From: Phycisphaerae bacterium
Lineage (GTDB): Bacteria; Planctomycetota; Phycisphaerae; UBA1845; JAFGLZ01
Direction: 5' to 3'
NCBI GenBank assembly: GCA_016927755.1
Contig: JAFGLZ010000241.1
Span: forward strand, 62,001 to 126,000
DNA length: 64,000 nucleotides
The notes beneath the pieces were generated by a model. That model did no database searches. It saw nothing but the letters and a program-made list of their open reading frames with translations, and had not been told where the DNA came from. This document shows positions 18,880 to 27,069 of the stretch, in pieces. How positions within the stretch are numbered: position 1 is the first letter of the stretch; every line of letters starts with the position of its first letter. Position numbers and translations under genes: made by a program.

Positions 18880-19130
18880 GGAGACGTGATGGTCGAGGCG
18901 AGTTTCGCCCTGGGTGGTCGCTGGTGTCGTGGACGCTGCCGCCGCTGTTGAGTAACATCGCTCTGCACCAGCTCGACATGGAACTGAAGGCCCGAGGGCA
19001 TCGGTTCGTGCGATATGCCGACGACTTCCAGGTATTCAAGACGACATGGCGAGCGGCGTATCGTGTGATGGACCGGTTGGTACAGTTCCTGGAGAAACGG
19101 ATGCACCTGACGGTGCACCGTGATGAGCCG
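18880..19130 (+). pseudogene. Truncated, frameshifted group II intron-type reverse transcriptase fragment
   Basis: PPLLSNIALHQLDMELKARGHRFVRYADDFQVFKTTWRAAYRVMDRLVQFLEKRMHLTVHRDE matches the RT YADD region; a GDVMVEASFA-like segment just upstream lies in a different frame; no N-terminal RT or maturase domains present. Confidence 0.8.
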
Positions 19131-19162
19131 GGAAAGACGGCGCCAACGCTGCCGCGGGCCGC

Positions 19163-19675
19163 TCACAACTTGGCGAGCAATTGTCTCAGGTAGCCCTTTA
19201 TCACGGCGGGGGGGATGCTGGTCAGGGCCTCGGGCGGCGGGGATTGGCTCAGCAGGCGCTTGGCCTTGCTGGCGACTTCGTCCTGACGCCCGACGAGGGA
19301 GGCGGCGATGCTCTCGCAGTCCGCGATCTGACCGTCGCTCATGCCTCTGACGTATCGCACGAGCATGGCGGTCACTCCTTCCGTCTTGCCGGTCGGTTCC
19401 GGCGCGGTGGGGGGGCTCCCCAGGCCGGTGTCGGAGATGTCCACCGTTCCGTCCAGGATGCGGCGCTCGATGGCCCTGTCCTGGGCGTGTCGACGGCGCG
19501 CCCGTTCCTCCTCGTCCTCGTCGACGGGGGCCAGGTCGATTTCCGGGATCTCGTCCTCGGGAGGTCCCGCGTAGACCTTCTGGCCGCAGTTGGAGCATTC
19601 CACCCAGTGCTCCTCGCGATCCGTGGGCGCCGCCATCTTCTGACCGCAACGAGTGCAACGGAGTATCGTCGCCAT
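19163..19675 (-). CDS. Hypothetical protein with N-terminal double-CxxC zinc ribbon
   Basis: 170 aa; ILRCTRCGQKMAAPTDREEHWVECSNCGQKVYAGPP. Confidence 0.65.
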   Translation of the reverse strand: MATILRCTRCGQKMAAPTDREEHWVECSNCGQKVYAGPPEDEIPEIDLAPVDEDEEERARRRHAQDRAIERRILDGTVDISDTGLGSPPTAPEPTGKTEGVTAMLVRYVRGMSDGQIADCESIAASLVGRQDEVASKAKRLLSQSPPPEALTSIPPAVIKGYLRQLLAKL

Positions 19676-19709
19676 GACACGGCTCCTCCGCGGCTACGAC
19701 TGTTGAGCG

Positions 19710-21062
19710 TTACCGTCGATGCGTTGTCTCTCGCTCGCCGGCTCCCTCGCGTCGGCGAGCACGGAACAGCAGTCGGATCGGGATCTCCTTGAAGGGGAGA
19801 TGTTCCCGCATGCGATTCAGAAGGAACCGCCGGTACCCTTCGTCGATCAGGGACGGGTTGTTCACGAACAGGACGAGGGTCGGCGGGAGGATGCCCACCT
19901 GCGTGGCGTAGTAGATCCTGGGCGGCTTGGCGCCTCGCTTGGACGACGGACCCCGCACGTCCAATGCGTGCCGAAGGGCCTCGTTGAGCCGGCCCGTTCC
20001 GACGCGCATCAGCGACTGATTGAAGAGCGACTGGGCCACGTCGATGGTGGCTTGAACGTTCTTGGTCTTCTTGGCGGTGACGAACGTGATCGGGGCGTAG
20101 CGGAGCTCGGGCAGTACCTTGTCGAGGTACTCGCCGTAGTCCTCGCTGGAGGCTCGCCCCTTTGCCAGGTCCCACTTGTTGATGACCACCACGACGGGCT
20201 TGTCGTACTCGGCGATGTAGGCGCCCAACTTCTTGTCGACCTGGCTGACCGGTTCCGTCGCGTCGATCAGGAACAGCACGACGTCCGCTCGCCGGATGGA
20301 CCATGTCGCCCGGCTGTAGCTGTAGAACTCGACGTCGCTCGAGATCTTGCTCTTCTTTCGGACGCCGGCCGTGTCGATGGCCACGAACGACCTTCCGTCG
20401 ATCTCGAACTGGACGTCGATTGCGTCGCGCGTGGTGCCCGGGACCTCGCTGACGATCACTCGCTCCTGACCGGCCAGGGCGTTGACGAAGGTGCTCTTGC
20501 CGACGTTCCGCCGCCCGACCAGGGCGATTCTCATCACCGGCTCGGACGGACGGTCCCCGCCGGCCGATCGAGCGCTCTCGAGGATCCGCTGGATGAGCTC
20601 GTCCCGCCCTCGACCGTGCTTGGCCGAGACGCACATCGGCTCACCGAAGCCCAGCGAGTAGAACTCGGCGGACGCCGTCTCGTGCTTCTCCGTGTCGGCC
20701 TTGTTGGCCACCAGGACCACGTCCAGCTCGAAGCGCCGAAGGAGCTGGGCGACCTCCTTGTCCAGCGGCGCGACCCCCGCGCGGACGTCGACGACGAACA
20801 GCACCAGGCTGGCCTGGCTCACGGCGTACATGATCTGCTGCTCGACGTGTTCGGTCAGTTGGTCGCTGTCCTCGATGCCATAGCCGCCGGTGTCCACGAG
20901 CTCGAAATAGGTCTCATCGATCTCACAGATCGCGCTGACGCGGTCGCGGGTCACGCCCGCGGTGGGGTCGACGATCGAGATCAACCTGCCCGCCAGTGAG
21001 TTGAGCAGCGAGCTCTTGCCCACGTTCGGACGACCCACGATGGCTACAACGGGAAGCGCCAT
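19710..21062 (-). CDS. der: Ribosome biogenesis GTPase Der (EngA), two G domains
   Basis: Two GxxxxGKS P-loops (GRPNVGKSSLLN; GRRNVGKSTFVN), DTGGYG, DTAGVRKKSK, NKWDL, C-terminal KH-like domain. Confidence 0.95.
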   Translation of the reverse strand: MALPVVAIVGRPNVGKSSLLNSLAGRLISIVDPTAGVTRDRVSAICEIDETYFELVDTGGYGIEDSDQLTEHVEQQIMYAVSQASLVLFVVDVRAGVAPLDKEVAQLLRRFELDVVLVANKADTEKHETASAEFYSLGFGEPMCVSAKHGRGRDELIQRILESARSAGGDRPSEPVMRIALVGRRNVGKSTFVNALAGQERVIVSEVPGTTRDAIDVQFEIDGRSFVAIDTAGVRKKSKISSDVEFYSYSRATWSIRRADVVLFLIDATEPVSQVDKKLGAYIAEYDKPVVVVINKWDLAKGRASSEDYGEYLDKVLPELRYAPITFVTAKKTKNVQATIDVAQSLFNQSLMRVGTGRLNEALRHALDVRGPSSKRGAKPPRIYYATQVGILPPTLVLFVNNPSLIDEGYRRFLLNRMREHLPFKEIPIRLLFRARRREGAGERETTHRR

Positions 21063-21183
21063 AACGCCCACCATTGTAGCAGGAGGCGTGAGGAAGTACG
21101 AAGAGGCAAGGAAGAAGAGGCAAGTGTGAACCGCTGACGCGTCAGGCGAGAGGTCCGGACGCTCTCTGCCGGGGGGATCGTGC

Positions 21184-22779
21184 CTAGAGGGTCGGCACCA
21201 GATTGAATTCCAACCTCGGGGCGCCGGTCAGCTCGGTCCTTGTCTTGAGCCAGCGCCGGAGGGCCTCGTGGGTTATCGGAACGTTGCCGAGACTGGCCAG
21301 TTCCAGGGCGGAGGCTCCGTTGGCGAGGTATGCGGCTTGGGTCAGGCTCCCGCCGGCGGCCAGGCCCAGGGAGATCGCGGCCAGCAGTGCGTCGCCGCAA
21401 CCGAGTCGGTCGGTCGTCCGATGCGCCAGGCTGGGCAGGTGCTCGCTGCGGAGGCGCCCGGCCCACTGACGCGAGGCGCGATCCTGGCTTGGCCGATCGA
21501 ACAGGACGAGCCCGTCCTTGCCGAGCGTGACGCAAAGGTGGCGTGTCTGGGTCTTCTGCATGACGTTGTAGGCCACGTGGCTCAGGCCGCTGTCGAAGTC
21601 GTGGATCGAGGCCCGGAGCTCTCGCTCCGTCGGGCATAGCAGGTCGACGTTCTCCATGGCCACCAGGTCGGCCCGGTGCCCGCTCACGTCGCCGGTGATG
21701 ATGGCCTGGCCGCGGCGGAGCTCTCCCATGACCAGCTTCAACAAGGCGCCGCTGATCATGCCGTAGCCGAAGTCACAGAAGATGACGGCGTCGGCGCGGA
21801 GACCTTGATCGATGATAGCCTGCGCGGCCCGCCGTAGCGAGACCGAGTCGAGGGGTTCGGCCTTTCCCTCCTCCACCTTGAAGAGCTTGCTCTCCTCGAC
21901 GAGATACCGCGTCTTCTGGACGATCGTTTGACGGCAGTCAAGCAGCATGCCGTCGATGTCTTCCTCGACGAAGGTTTGCTTGACGTGCTCACTGACGTCG
22001 TCGCGCCCGATCGCGCTGACGATCAGGGGGACCCCGCCGAGCGCCGCGACGTGTCGCGCGACGATGGCGGCTCCGCCCACGTAGCACTGCTCGTCGAGCT
22101 TGGCCAGCGACATCATCGGCGACTCGCTGGCCACGTCGATCGCGTCGCACAGGACGTATCGATCGAGCACGACGTCGCCGACGACCACGACGCGCTTGCC
22201 GGCCATCCGTCCGAGCAGCCGTTCGCTGCTTTCGGCGTCGAGATCGTGCCGGCGGCAGATGGCCCGCAGGCGGTGCCACTGAAGCTCGGCCTCATGGCCG
22301 ATCAGGTCGATCAACTGCGTGCTGGAGAAGACGACCTCGCCGCTCGAGAAGACCACGCGTCCGCCGTATCGCTCGACGATCTCGCGTTCGGCGACGAATC
22401 CGGGCGAGGTGCTCGACTGGTACTCGCGTCCCTTGACGTACAGGTCGGGTCGGACGTGCTCGAGGACGTTGCAGGACGTCGGGTTGGCGTCGATGGTCAC
22501 GTAGTCGACGAACTCCAGGGCGGCCAGGTTCTCGGCGCGGAGCTCCTCGGGAATGTGGGGGCGGGTCGGGCCCTTGTCGATGCAGGCATCGCCGGTGATG
22601 CTGACGACGAGGACGTCGCCCTGCTCCTTGGCGAACCGGAGGTATCGGATGTGGCCCGGGTGCACGATGTCGAAGCAGCCGTGGCATTGGACGATGACCT
22701 TGCCCGCCTTGCGGAGACTAGCGACGGTCTGCACCAGCGACGGCAGGTCCAGGATCTTGGGGCTAACGCGTTCGGGCAT
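21184..22779 (-). CDS. Bifunctional HldE/RfaE-like heptose-phosphate adenylyltransferase/kinase with swapped domain order
   Basis: 531 aa; N-terminal nucleotidyltransferase (GCFDIVHPGHIRYLRFAKEQGD) then PfkB/ribokinase domain (VVVVGDVVLDRY, YVGGAAIVARHVAALGG, DRLGCGDALLAA). Confidence 0.8.
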   Translation of the reverse strand: MPERVSPKILDLPSLVQTVASLRKAGKVIVQCHGCFDIVHPGHIRYLRFAKEQGDVLVVSITGDACIDKGPTRPHIPEELRAENLAALEFVDYVTIDANPTSCNVLEHVRPDLYVKGREYQSSTSPGFVAEREIVERYGGRVVFSSGEVVFSSTQLIDLIGHEAELQWHRLRAICRRHDLDAESSERLLGRMAGKRVVVVGDVVLDRYVLCDAIDVASESPMMSLAKLDEQCYVGGAAIVARHVAALGGVPLIVSAIGRDDVSEHVKQTFVEEDIDGMLLDCRQTIVQKTRYLVEESKLFKVEEGKAEPLDSVSLRRAAQAIIDQGLRADAVIFCDFGYGMISGALLKLVMGELRRGQAIITGDVSGHRADLVAMENVDLLCPTERELRASIHDFDSGLSHVAYNVMQKTQTRHLCVTLGKDGLVLFDRPSQDRASRQWAGRLRSEHLPSLAHRTTDRLGCGDALLAAISLGLAAGGSLTQAAYLANGASALELASLGNVPITHEALRRWLKTRTELTGAPRLEFNLVPTL

Positions 22780-22991
22780 AAGGGTTCCGCTGAAAGTAGC
22801 TACCGGCGCACACCGAGTCCCTGAATTAGTTATCGGTCACTCGACGGGCGGACCTGAATCACTTCCGCGCGTCGCGGCGGCGTAATTATGCCATTGCGGC
22901 GACTTAATGTTCGTACTTAGCGATCGGGCATGGTGCCCGTTGCGGGTTTGGCGGGGTGGGGGCAAGACCAGGGAAGGCGGAGTGTCTCGGG

Positions 22992-23129
22992 CTAGGGGGT
23001 CTTGCCGAGGAACGGGCAGATGATGTAATCCACGACGAAGGAGCCGACCGTGTCGCCGCAGGCTCCCAGGCCGAAGGCACAGCACACGCCCATGAACGAG
23101 AGGAACAACCAGCTATAGAAGCGTCGCAT
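22992..23129 (-). CDS. Small (45 aa) lipoprotein-like peptide
   Basis: Read by hand, not in ORF track: MRRFYSWLFLSFMGVCCAFGLGACGDTVGSFVVDYIICPFLGKTP; GGAG about 8 nt upstream; third positions almost all G/C; lipobox-like LGAC. Confidence 0.6.
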   Translation of the reverse strand: MRRFYSWLFLSFMGVCCAFGLGACGDTVGSFVVDYIICPFLGKTP

Positions 23130-23272
23130 CGCTGCGTCTCCACGATCAGGATCGGACCGCCGTCTCGCCGACAGTTACGGCCGGCGGGACGGGTCGCAAC
23201 GGGCTCCGTCCTCGTGACGGCGTTGTGGGTAGGTTACCCGGGCGCCGCGTGCAACACAACCACCCCGGGGCC

Positions 23273-24439
23273 TTACACCTTGGCCGCTCCCTGGCGGACG
23301 CACTTGGTCAGCGCCTCGGTGATTCGCTGGAAGTGCTCCTCGGTGTGATAGGCGTGCGGGGCGAGTCGCAGCTTCCCAGCGCGGACGGTCGCGATGACGG
23401 AGTCCTTCTTGAGTCGCTCGGCCAGATCGTCCGAGTCGATCTCCGGGTGCGTGAGGGCGACGATGCCCGACCATTCGTCGTCCGCTCGGCTGCTGTGGAT
23501 CGTGAACCCCAGGTCGGCAACGACGGCGGCGAGTCGGTCCGTGGCCTTGTGGATCTCCTGCTCCACTCGCTCGCGACCGAACGCTTGGACGACCTCGAGG
23601 GCGGCACGCGCGCCAGCGATTCCGGGGAAATTGACCATGGCGTTCTCGAACCGCCGGGCGTCGCCGAGCAGCTCGAACCGGTAGTCGAGGTAGTTGCTGG
23701 CGTCGACGACCGAGTTGGCACCGACCCAGGTGAACTCGAGCTTATCTCTCAGCTCGGGCGTCGTATAGAAGAGGGCGACGCCCGTCGGCCCGCAGAGCCA
23801 CTTCTGACAACCCGTGGATAGCGCGTCGATGTGGTCTGTCTGGACGTCGATCGGGAAGACGCCGAATGACTGGATCGCATCGACCAGGAAGATCACCCCT
23901 GCCTGTTTGCAGACCGCGCCGAGCCTCGTCAGGTCGTGCCGGTAGCCCGAGGCAAATTGCACGTGCGAGACGGTGAGGAGCCGCGTCCGGTCGGTGATCT
24001 TCTCGGCGTAGGCCTCCACGGGAATGCGTCCCTGCTCGTCGGGATGGATCCAGACGATCTCGACCCCCCGGGCCTCCTGCTGTGCCCACCAGGGGTAGAC
24101 GTTGGCCGGGTACTCCTTGCTGCCGACGATGACCTGATCGCCCGGCCGCCACCGCAGCCCATGCGCGATCAGATTGATGCCGTGCGTCGTGTTCGGCGTA
24201 ACCGCCAAGTCGCTCGGGGCGGCGTTGAGCAGCGATCCGGCCAGGAGCTTGAGTTCCTTGATGTTGCCCACCCAGTCGCAAAGGTGCATGGCGGCATTCT
24301 CCTGGACGTCCTGGACGAACGCCTGCATCGCCTCGGCTACGGGTCGGCTCATCGGGCTGACGCCGGAGTGTGCCACCCATACGAGCGGTTCCAGTGCGGA
24401 GAAGAGCTCCTGGTACTCCGCATGGTCAATCGACTTCAT
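23273..24439 (-). CDS. Aminotransferase class V-fold PLP-dependent enzyme
   Basis: 388 aa; NTTHGINLIAHGLRWRPGDQVIVGSKEYPANVYPW, VDAIQSFGVFPIDV, STGCQKWLCGPTGVALFY. Confidence 0.9.
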   Translation of the reverse strand: MKSIDHAEYQELFSALEPLVWVAHSGVSPMSRPVAEAMQAFVQDVQENAAMHLCDWVGNIKELKLLAGSLLNAAPSDLAVTPNTTHGINLIAHGLRWRPGDQVIVGSKEYPANVYPWWAQQEARGVEIVWIHPDEQGRIPVEAYAEKITDRTRLLTVSHVQFASGYRHDLTRLGAVCKQAGVIFLVDAIQSFGVFPIDVQTDHIDALSTGCQKWLCGPTGVALFYTTPELRDKLEFTWVGANSVVDASNYLDYRFELLGDARRFENAMVNFPGIAGARAALEVVQAFGRERVEQEIHKATDRLAAVVADLGFTIHSSRADDEWSGIVALTHPEIDSDDLAERLKKDSVIATVRAGKLRLAPHAYHTEEHFQRITEALTKCVRQGAAKV

Positions 24440-24793
24440 CGGTTCCTCCTGTCTCTGATGCCGCCTTCGGATCGGACGGGCCCCGCCAGGGCCGGCCCGC
24501 GCCGGCGGGCTTCAGGATCACATGCAATGGTATGGGGCGTAAGGCTTGGCGCTTGTCCGTCATCGCGGTCTTCGTCGCGGGCGCCGTCGAGATTGTCACG
24601 GTGCCGCCTCTGCCCATTCCGGCGACGGTTCCCCCCTCGGCGCAATGCTCCTTGCTTCAGGAAGGGCGGTGACTAAACTAACCCCCGTGCTCGGCCGGCC
24701 AAAGCCACCTTGTGCCCTTGGTCGGCGGCACGGGACTCGTGGCAGTTTAGCATGGACCGACCCTCCAGGGGTACCCCAGCAGGGAGCCAAGGA

Positions 24794-25768
24794 ATGGGCG
24801 AACCGACGCATCGCGAACGTTTCACTATGGCCCTCAATGGCAAGCAGCCGCCCGGGCTGGTGCCGCACTTCGAGCTGGTCTTCTACCTGACCATGGAGGC
24901 CTTCGGGAAGGTCCATCCGTCCCACCGCCATTTCCACCAGTGGGATCAGATGTCCAAGGCGGAGAAGCGGGCCCAGCTCGAGGACGCCGCTCGCGTGTAC
25001 CTGATGACAGCCGAACGGTATGGGCACTCGGCCATCTTTCTCCACGGGGCGGGCAGCGGCGGCGAGGAGCATGAGGAGGAGTTCATCAACCTGGTCGACG
25101 AGTTGGGGGGCGGGCAGTATTTCCTGATGATCCACGGCGACGCGACGTACAGCATCCCCAACGGGACCGAGATGATGGCCTGGTGCGGGCGGATCGCCGA
25201 CGACCCTCAGGGCCTCAAGGACGAGGCGCGGCGGATGGTGGATGACGCGATCGCCCGGGCCGAGCGGCTGAAGAAGAATACGGCCCTCGACGGGTTCGCG
25301 ATGTGCGCGGACTACTGCCTGAACGACGGACCCTTTCTCTCGCCGGGCATGTTCGCGGAGTTCGTCACGCCGTATCTGAAGCAGCTCTGTGGGGCGTATC
25401 GCGAGATGGGCCTTTACGCCATCAAACACACCGACGGGAACATCATGCCCATCGTCGAGGACTTGGTGGACGCTGGGCCGCACGCACTGCACTCGCTCGA
25501 CCCCCAGGGCGGCGTGGACATCGCTGAGATCAAGCGGCGCTTCGGCGACCGGCTCTGTCTGATCGGCAACGTGAACTGCGGTCTGTTGGACACGGGGACG
25601 GAGGCCCAGTGCGTCGAGTCGGCCCGGTACTGTCTCGAGCACGGGATGCCCGGGGGGGGCTACATCTTCAGCACGAGCAACTGCGTGTACACCGGAATGG
25701 ACCTGAAGCGGTACGAGTTGATCCTGGACGTCTGGCGCCGGGAGGGCAACTACGATCGGCAGGGCTGA
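24794..25768 (+). CDS. Uroporphyrinogen decarboxylase (URO-D) family protein
   Basis: HRERFTMALNGKQPPGLVPHFE, KHTDGNIMPIVEDLVDAGPHALHSLDPQGGVDIAEIKRRFGDRLCLIGNVNC; start at 24794 preceded by GGGAGCCAAGGA. Confidence 0.85.
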   Translation: MGEPTHRERFTMALNGKQPPGLVPHFELVFYLTMEAFGKVHPSHRHFHQWDQMSKAEKRAQLEDAARVYLMTAERYGHSAIFLHGAGSGGEEHEEEFINLVDELGGGQYFLMIHGDATYSIPNGTEMMAWCGRIADDPQGLKDEARRMVDDAIARAERLKKNTALDGFAMCADYCLNDGPFLSPGMFAEFVTPYLKQLCGAYREMGLYAIKHTDGNIMPIVEDLVDAGPHALHSLDPQGGVDIAEIKRRFGDRLCLIGNVNCGLLDTGTEAQCVESARYCLEHGMPGGGYIFSTSNCVYTGMDLKRYELILDVWRREGNYDRQG

Positions 25769-25900
25769 GCGTCCGATATTCACGCCGTCGGCGGGGCCCG
25801 AGGGCTCCTTCGAGCATGGGGGGATCTTCCGGCCTGATTTTGGCTGGATTGGCGGTTCCGCGGCGCTATGCTCTTAGAAACGCAAGAGGAGGAGGGAAGA

Positions 25901-26290
25901 ATGCCCCAGCAGCCGCTTGGCACCGACGCGGGAATGTCGCCGCTTGGCCCGGACGCCGCCACCCCGACACGATACACGCCGATCGAGTTCGAGGAGATCT
26001 ATCAACGCATGGTCGCCGACGAGCTGGCACGGGGCCCGCTGCCGTATCGCCGTCGGCGGAAGCTGATGCGCTACGCGACACAGATCGGCATCAAGCCGTT
26101 CAGGGCAAGCCTGCTGATCGCCGAGGCCCAGCGTCAGGCCGGTCACGTGGACGATCCGGAACTGCAACACCCCGACCCCATCACGCCCCTCGTTCATCCC
26201 GAGCGATGGCCGATCTGGTTTAAGCTGACGGCGGCGATGATCGTGGCTACGCTTGTCGACCTGATGATCATTCGCGCTGTCGGGTGGTAA
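25901..26290 (+). CDS. Hypothetical protein with C-terminal transmembrane segment
   Basis: SD GGAGGGAAGA before ATG at 25901; C-terminal WFKLTAAMIVATLVDLMIIRAVGW. Confidence 0.55.
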   Translation: MPQQPLGTDAGMSPLGPDAATPTRYTPIEFEEIYQRMVADELARGPLPYRRRRKLMRYATQIGIKPFRASLLIAEAQRQAGHVDDPELQHPDPITPLVHPERWPIWFKLTAAMIVATLVDLMIIRAVGW

Positions 26291-26300
26291 TCGCCGAGAC

Positions 26301-27014
26301 TCAGCGTTTGACGAACGCGCCCACGAGCGCTTCATGAGGCTGTCCGTTACGAACGGAGTGCCGGGTCGCGATCGCGCCCTCGAGTACCATGCCGGCTTCG
26401 CTCATCACGGAGACGAGCTCATCTCGGTCGAGTCGACACTTGTTCTCGCCTGGCTTGGCGGCGTAGATGAACCGCTGCCCGGCGACGCGTCGCGTGTCGG
26501 GCGGGAGCGTCTGAGTGGACCACTGGGTCACGAATACCCGCCCGGACGGACGGAGGACGCGATGCGTCTCGGTGAGTCCGGCGCGGAGCTCCGCGTCGGT
26601 ATCCGCCTGGATGTAGATGCCCACGGCCACGACCAGATCGAACGACTCGCTTGCCAGCGGCAGGACGTTGAACTCTCCGAGGATTACTTTGGGCGGGGTC
26701 TTGGCTACCGAGGAGAGTCCTGACAGACGTTGCCGAGTATGCCGGACCATGGCCGTCGAGAGGTCCATGGCGCATACGTCGCAGCCTCGGCGAACCAGGG
26801 CCTCGCTGTTTCTGCCTCCCGCGCATCCGAGATCGAGCACGCGGATCGGTCTGTCCTGATAATGCTCGGATAGCAGGGCGAGCAACTTGTCGTCGGGCTC
26901 CAGATCGGCGAACCACTTGACCGTATCGGCATCTTCCCAGAATGGCGGATCGTTCGGCATGGCATCCACGACGGTAGCATGGGCCGGCTCGGTTTCAAGT
27001 GGTTGCGTCTCCAA
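26301..27014 (-). CDS. Class I SAM-dependent methyltransferase
   Basis: 237 aa; RVLDLGCAGGRNSEALVRRGCDVCAMDLS, FNVLPLASESFDLVVAVGIY. Confidence 0.88.
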   Translation of the reverse strand: METQPLETEPAHATVVDAMPNDPPFWEDADTVKWFADLEPDDKLLALLSEHYQDRPIRVLDLGCAGGRNSEALVRRGCDVCAMDLSTAMVRHTRQRLSGLSSVAKTPPKVILGEFNVLPLASESFDLVVAVGIYIQADTDAELRAGLTETHRVLRPSGRVFVTQWSTQTLPPDTRRVAGQRFIYAAKPGENKCRLDRDELVSVMSEAGMVLEGAIATRHSVRNGQPHEALVGAFVKR

Positions 27015-27069
27015 GGGTGACGGCGGCGTTGTCGGCTTCGTGTTGGCCGACTATGCTGCAGGCCCTTTC

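Noticed and set aside
24532-24672. Small 46-aa ORF (MGRKAWRLSVIAVFVAGAVEIVTVPPLPIPATVPPSAQCSLLQEGR)
   Set aside because: Signal-like N-terminus but no convincing SD and low-complexity remainder; not reported as a CDS without conservation data
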